From the NCBI RefSeq assembly GCF_031157275.1, contig NZ_JAVIFW010000003.1, positions 1-64,000 of the forward strand: 64,000 nucleotides of DNA. The letters are read 5' to 3'. A program made the translations under genes and the position numbers. The stretch comes from Streptomyces sp. LHD-70. Lineage in GTDB: Bacteria > Actinomycetota > Actinomycetes > Streptomycetales > Streptomycetaceae. Every line of letters starts with the position of its first letter. Within the stretch, counting starts at the first letter, position 1. Positions 62,943 to 64,000 of the stretch are shown piece by piece. The notes beneath the pieces were generated by a model that was given only the letters and a program-made list of their open reading frames with translations, did not search any database and was not told the origin of the DNA.

Positions 62943-63494
62943 CTACTGTTCGGTGGAGAGCGGGGCCAGGCGCTGCTGCGGGCGGCCTTGGGCGGCGGCC
63001 GCGAGCGCGATGACGATCTCGCCGGGGTGCGGCGCGTCGGGGATGCGGACCTCGATGGTCTGGTGGTGCGAGCGGATCGTGGCGTCGGTGATGTGCTTCA
63101 GCGGGATGTCGAAGACCACGCCGGCCGGTCCGCGCTTCTCCACGGCGGGCAGCAGGGTGGTGGCGTTCGCGGCCTTGCGGAAGTGGTCGCCGAACTTCAG
63201 CGTGTGGATCAGCGCCGAGCCGTGTTCGACCTCGCCGTCCAGGCCGACGATCGCGGCCTTGCCGTACGCCTCGGCGGGTGCCTGCAGGGCGTCGAGGACC
63301 TCGGGGGCGAGTAGCGCGCCGATGTCGGAGGCGGTGGCGTCGATGCCGGGGTTGAGGTCTTCGACGAAGCCCTGCCCGGCCCACGGGTTCTCGATGATCG
63401 CGGCGACGACGGCGACCCGGGCGGGTGGGCTGACCGGGCGGCCGCCCTCGCTGCGGATCTCTTCGACGTAGGTCACGATCTTGCGCACGTTCAT
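62943..63494 (-). CDS. DUF1185 (amino acid synthesis-family) protein, paralogue A
   Basis: 183 residues from ATG 63494. VAVVAAIIENPWAGQGFVED, AYGKAAIVGLDGEVEHGSAL, IHTLKFGDHFRKAAN and TIRSHHQTIEVRIPDAPHPG are the DUF1185 pattern, a small alpha/beta fold annotated as amino acid synthesis protein. The activity is unknown to me. Its start overlaps the stop of a second, related gene, so the two may form a heteromer. GEVEHGSALIH holds conserved Glu/His candidates for the active site. Confidence 0.85.
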   Translation of the reverse strand: MNVRKIVTYVEEIRSEGGRPVSPPARVAVVAAIIENPWAGQGFVEDLNPGIDATASDIGALLAPEVLDALQAPAEAYGKAAIVGLDGEVEHGSALIHTLKFGDHFRKAANATTLLPAVEKRGPAGVVFDIPLKHITDATIRSHHQTIEVRIPDAPHPGEIVIALAAAAQGRPQQRLAPLSTEQ

Positions 63495-64000
63495 GAGGGA
63501 ACTACCTCCAGGGTTTCGGTGGTGACGACGGGGTCGGTCATGCGGTCCCCGATGCGGGGGTGCGGGCGCGGGCCGGTGGACGCGGCCGCGATGACGACGA
63601 GTTCGTCGGCGCGCGGTGCGTCGGGGACCCGGGCGCCGATGGTCTGGTAGTGGCTGCGGGTCGCGGCGTGGGTCTTGTGCCAGAGCGGGACGACCAGAGT
63701 CTCGCCCGCTTCGGCCCGGTTGTCGGCGAAGCAGATGATCGACTCGCCCTGCAGGTACTCGCGGACGAGATTGCCGAAGTACGGGGTGTGGATCAGCGCA
63801 CCGGCGTGTTCGATCTCGCCCGCCGTGCCGACGACGGCGGCCTTCCCGAACGCCTCGACAGCATCGACGCCGCCCAGTGCGCCGACGAGACGGTCCGTGA
63901 GGAACCTCGCGAGCGTCGGGGCGATGCGCAGCTGCTCCGCGGTGAGGTCGACTCCCGGTCCGGAGCCCACCCAGGGATTCCGGATGACGGCGGCGACGCT
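63491..64000 (-). CDS. DUF1185 protein, paralogue B (5' end beyond window)
   Basis: The last 169 residues are present; the gene runs off the right edge. SVAAVIRNPWVGSGPGVDLT, AFGKAAVVGTAGEIEHAGAL, IHTPYFGNLVREYLQ and ATRSHYQTIGARVPDAPRAD align with paralogue A, with the same GKAA and EIEHAGALIH core but about 40% similarity elsewhere by eye. It is the most upstream operon gene visible, so the promoter and regulator lie outside the window. Confidence 0.85.
   Translation of the reverse strand, partial: SVAAVIRNPWVGSGPGVDLTAEQLRIAPTLARFLTDRLVGALGGVDAVEAFGKAAVVGTAGEIEHAGALIHTPYFGNLVREYLQGESIICFADNRAEAGETLVVPLWHKTHAATRSHYQTIGARVPDAPRADELVVIAAASTGPRPHPRIGDRMTDPVVTTETLEVVPS

Noticed and set aside
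59450..64000. Catabolic operon considered as part of an antibiotic biosynthetic cluster
   Set aside because: No polyketide, peptide synthetase, terpene or tailoring genes accompany it within the window; the gene set fits degradation better.

Overview
The window is chromosomal DNA of a high-GC actinomycete, almost certainly a Streptomyces or close relative. The evidence is very GC-rich third codon positions, many GTG starts, frequent ATGA/GTGA gene overlaps, leaderless-looking promoters, mycothiol-linked enzymes (a DinB-type transferase and a maleylpyruvate isomerase-like protein), a membrane Ser/Thr kinase, a DUF6643-type protein and an Rv1733c-type protein. I saw no rRNA, tRNA, CRISPR array or large biosynthetic cluster.

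Layout. 0-8 kb: end of etfA, a DUF6986 aldolase-like gene, a receptor Ser/Thr kinase, a frameshifted TetR gene, then a divergent LacI regulator and ROK sugar kinase sharing a palindromic operator. 6.8-8.4 kb is a decay zone with a frameshifted small gene, a methyltransferase/alcohol dehydrogenase chimera, a GNAT gene with tandem repeats at its start and a 177-bp MITE-like element at its stop codon. 8.6-13.7 kb: an ArsR-SRPBCC fusion with its operator, a pentapeptide-repeat protein, DUF1992, a STAS protein and a fused glycine/sarcosine/dimethylglycine methyltransferase for glycine betaine synthesis. 13.9-17.6 kb: a P-loop NTPase coupled to a membrane-anchored periplasmic-binding-like protein (frameshifted), with no permease. 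17.6-20.4 kb: a GntR regulator preceded by overlapping mini-ORFs, a MatC-like dicarboxylate carrier and a DinB protein.

20.9-34 kb: a kinase-Nudix fusion, MBL hydrolase, M20 peptidase, geranylgeranyl reductase-like flavoprotein, NarL-type two-component system, mycothiol-dependent isomerase, MFS exporter, AlkB, ROK regulator, then a TetR-controlled DUF4865/phosphotriesterase-like pair in which the hydrolase is broken by a perfect hairpin. 34-42 kb: SHOCT/ABC/FtsX operon, a regulatory ATP-binding protein, a cysteine synthase/desulfhydrase, an SRPBCC protein and a DeoR regulator. 42-57.7 kb: a multi-pass membrane alpha/beta hydrolase convergent with a beta-helix/AAA protein, an Rv1733c-like protein, MOSC, a TerD fusion, an HpnB-like glycosyltransferase, an Asp/Glu racemase, a PH-domain protein, an O-antigen-ligase-like protein, apolipoprotein N-acyltransferase and a Nudix protein.

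57.7-59.4 kb holds mobile-element debris: a truncated tyrosine integrase and a truncated IS5-type transposase. From 59.4 kb to the right edge runs a tightly overlapping minus-strand catabolic operon (two DUF1185 paralogues, alpha/beta hydrolase, aldehyde dehydrogenase, 4-OT tautomerase, luciferase-like monooxygenase) ending at a 44-bp perfect palindrome. Its logic, flavin oxygenation followed by a meta-cleavage-like lower pathway, suggests ring-opening catabolism of an unknown, possibly N-containing, substrate. At least eight genes are disrupted, by frameshift, internal deletion or hairpin insertion. Some frameshifts could be sequencing errors; the deletions, hairpin and MITE could not.
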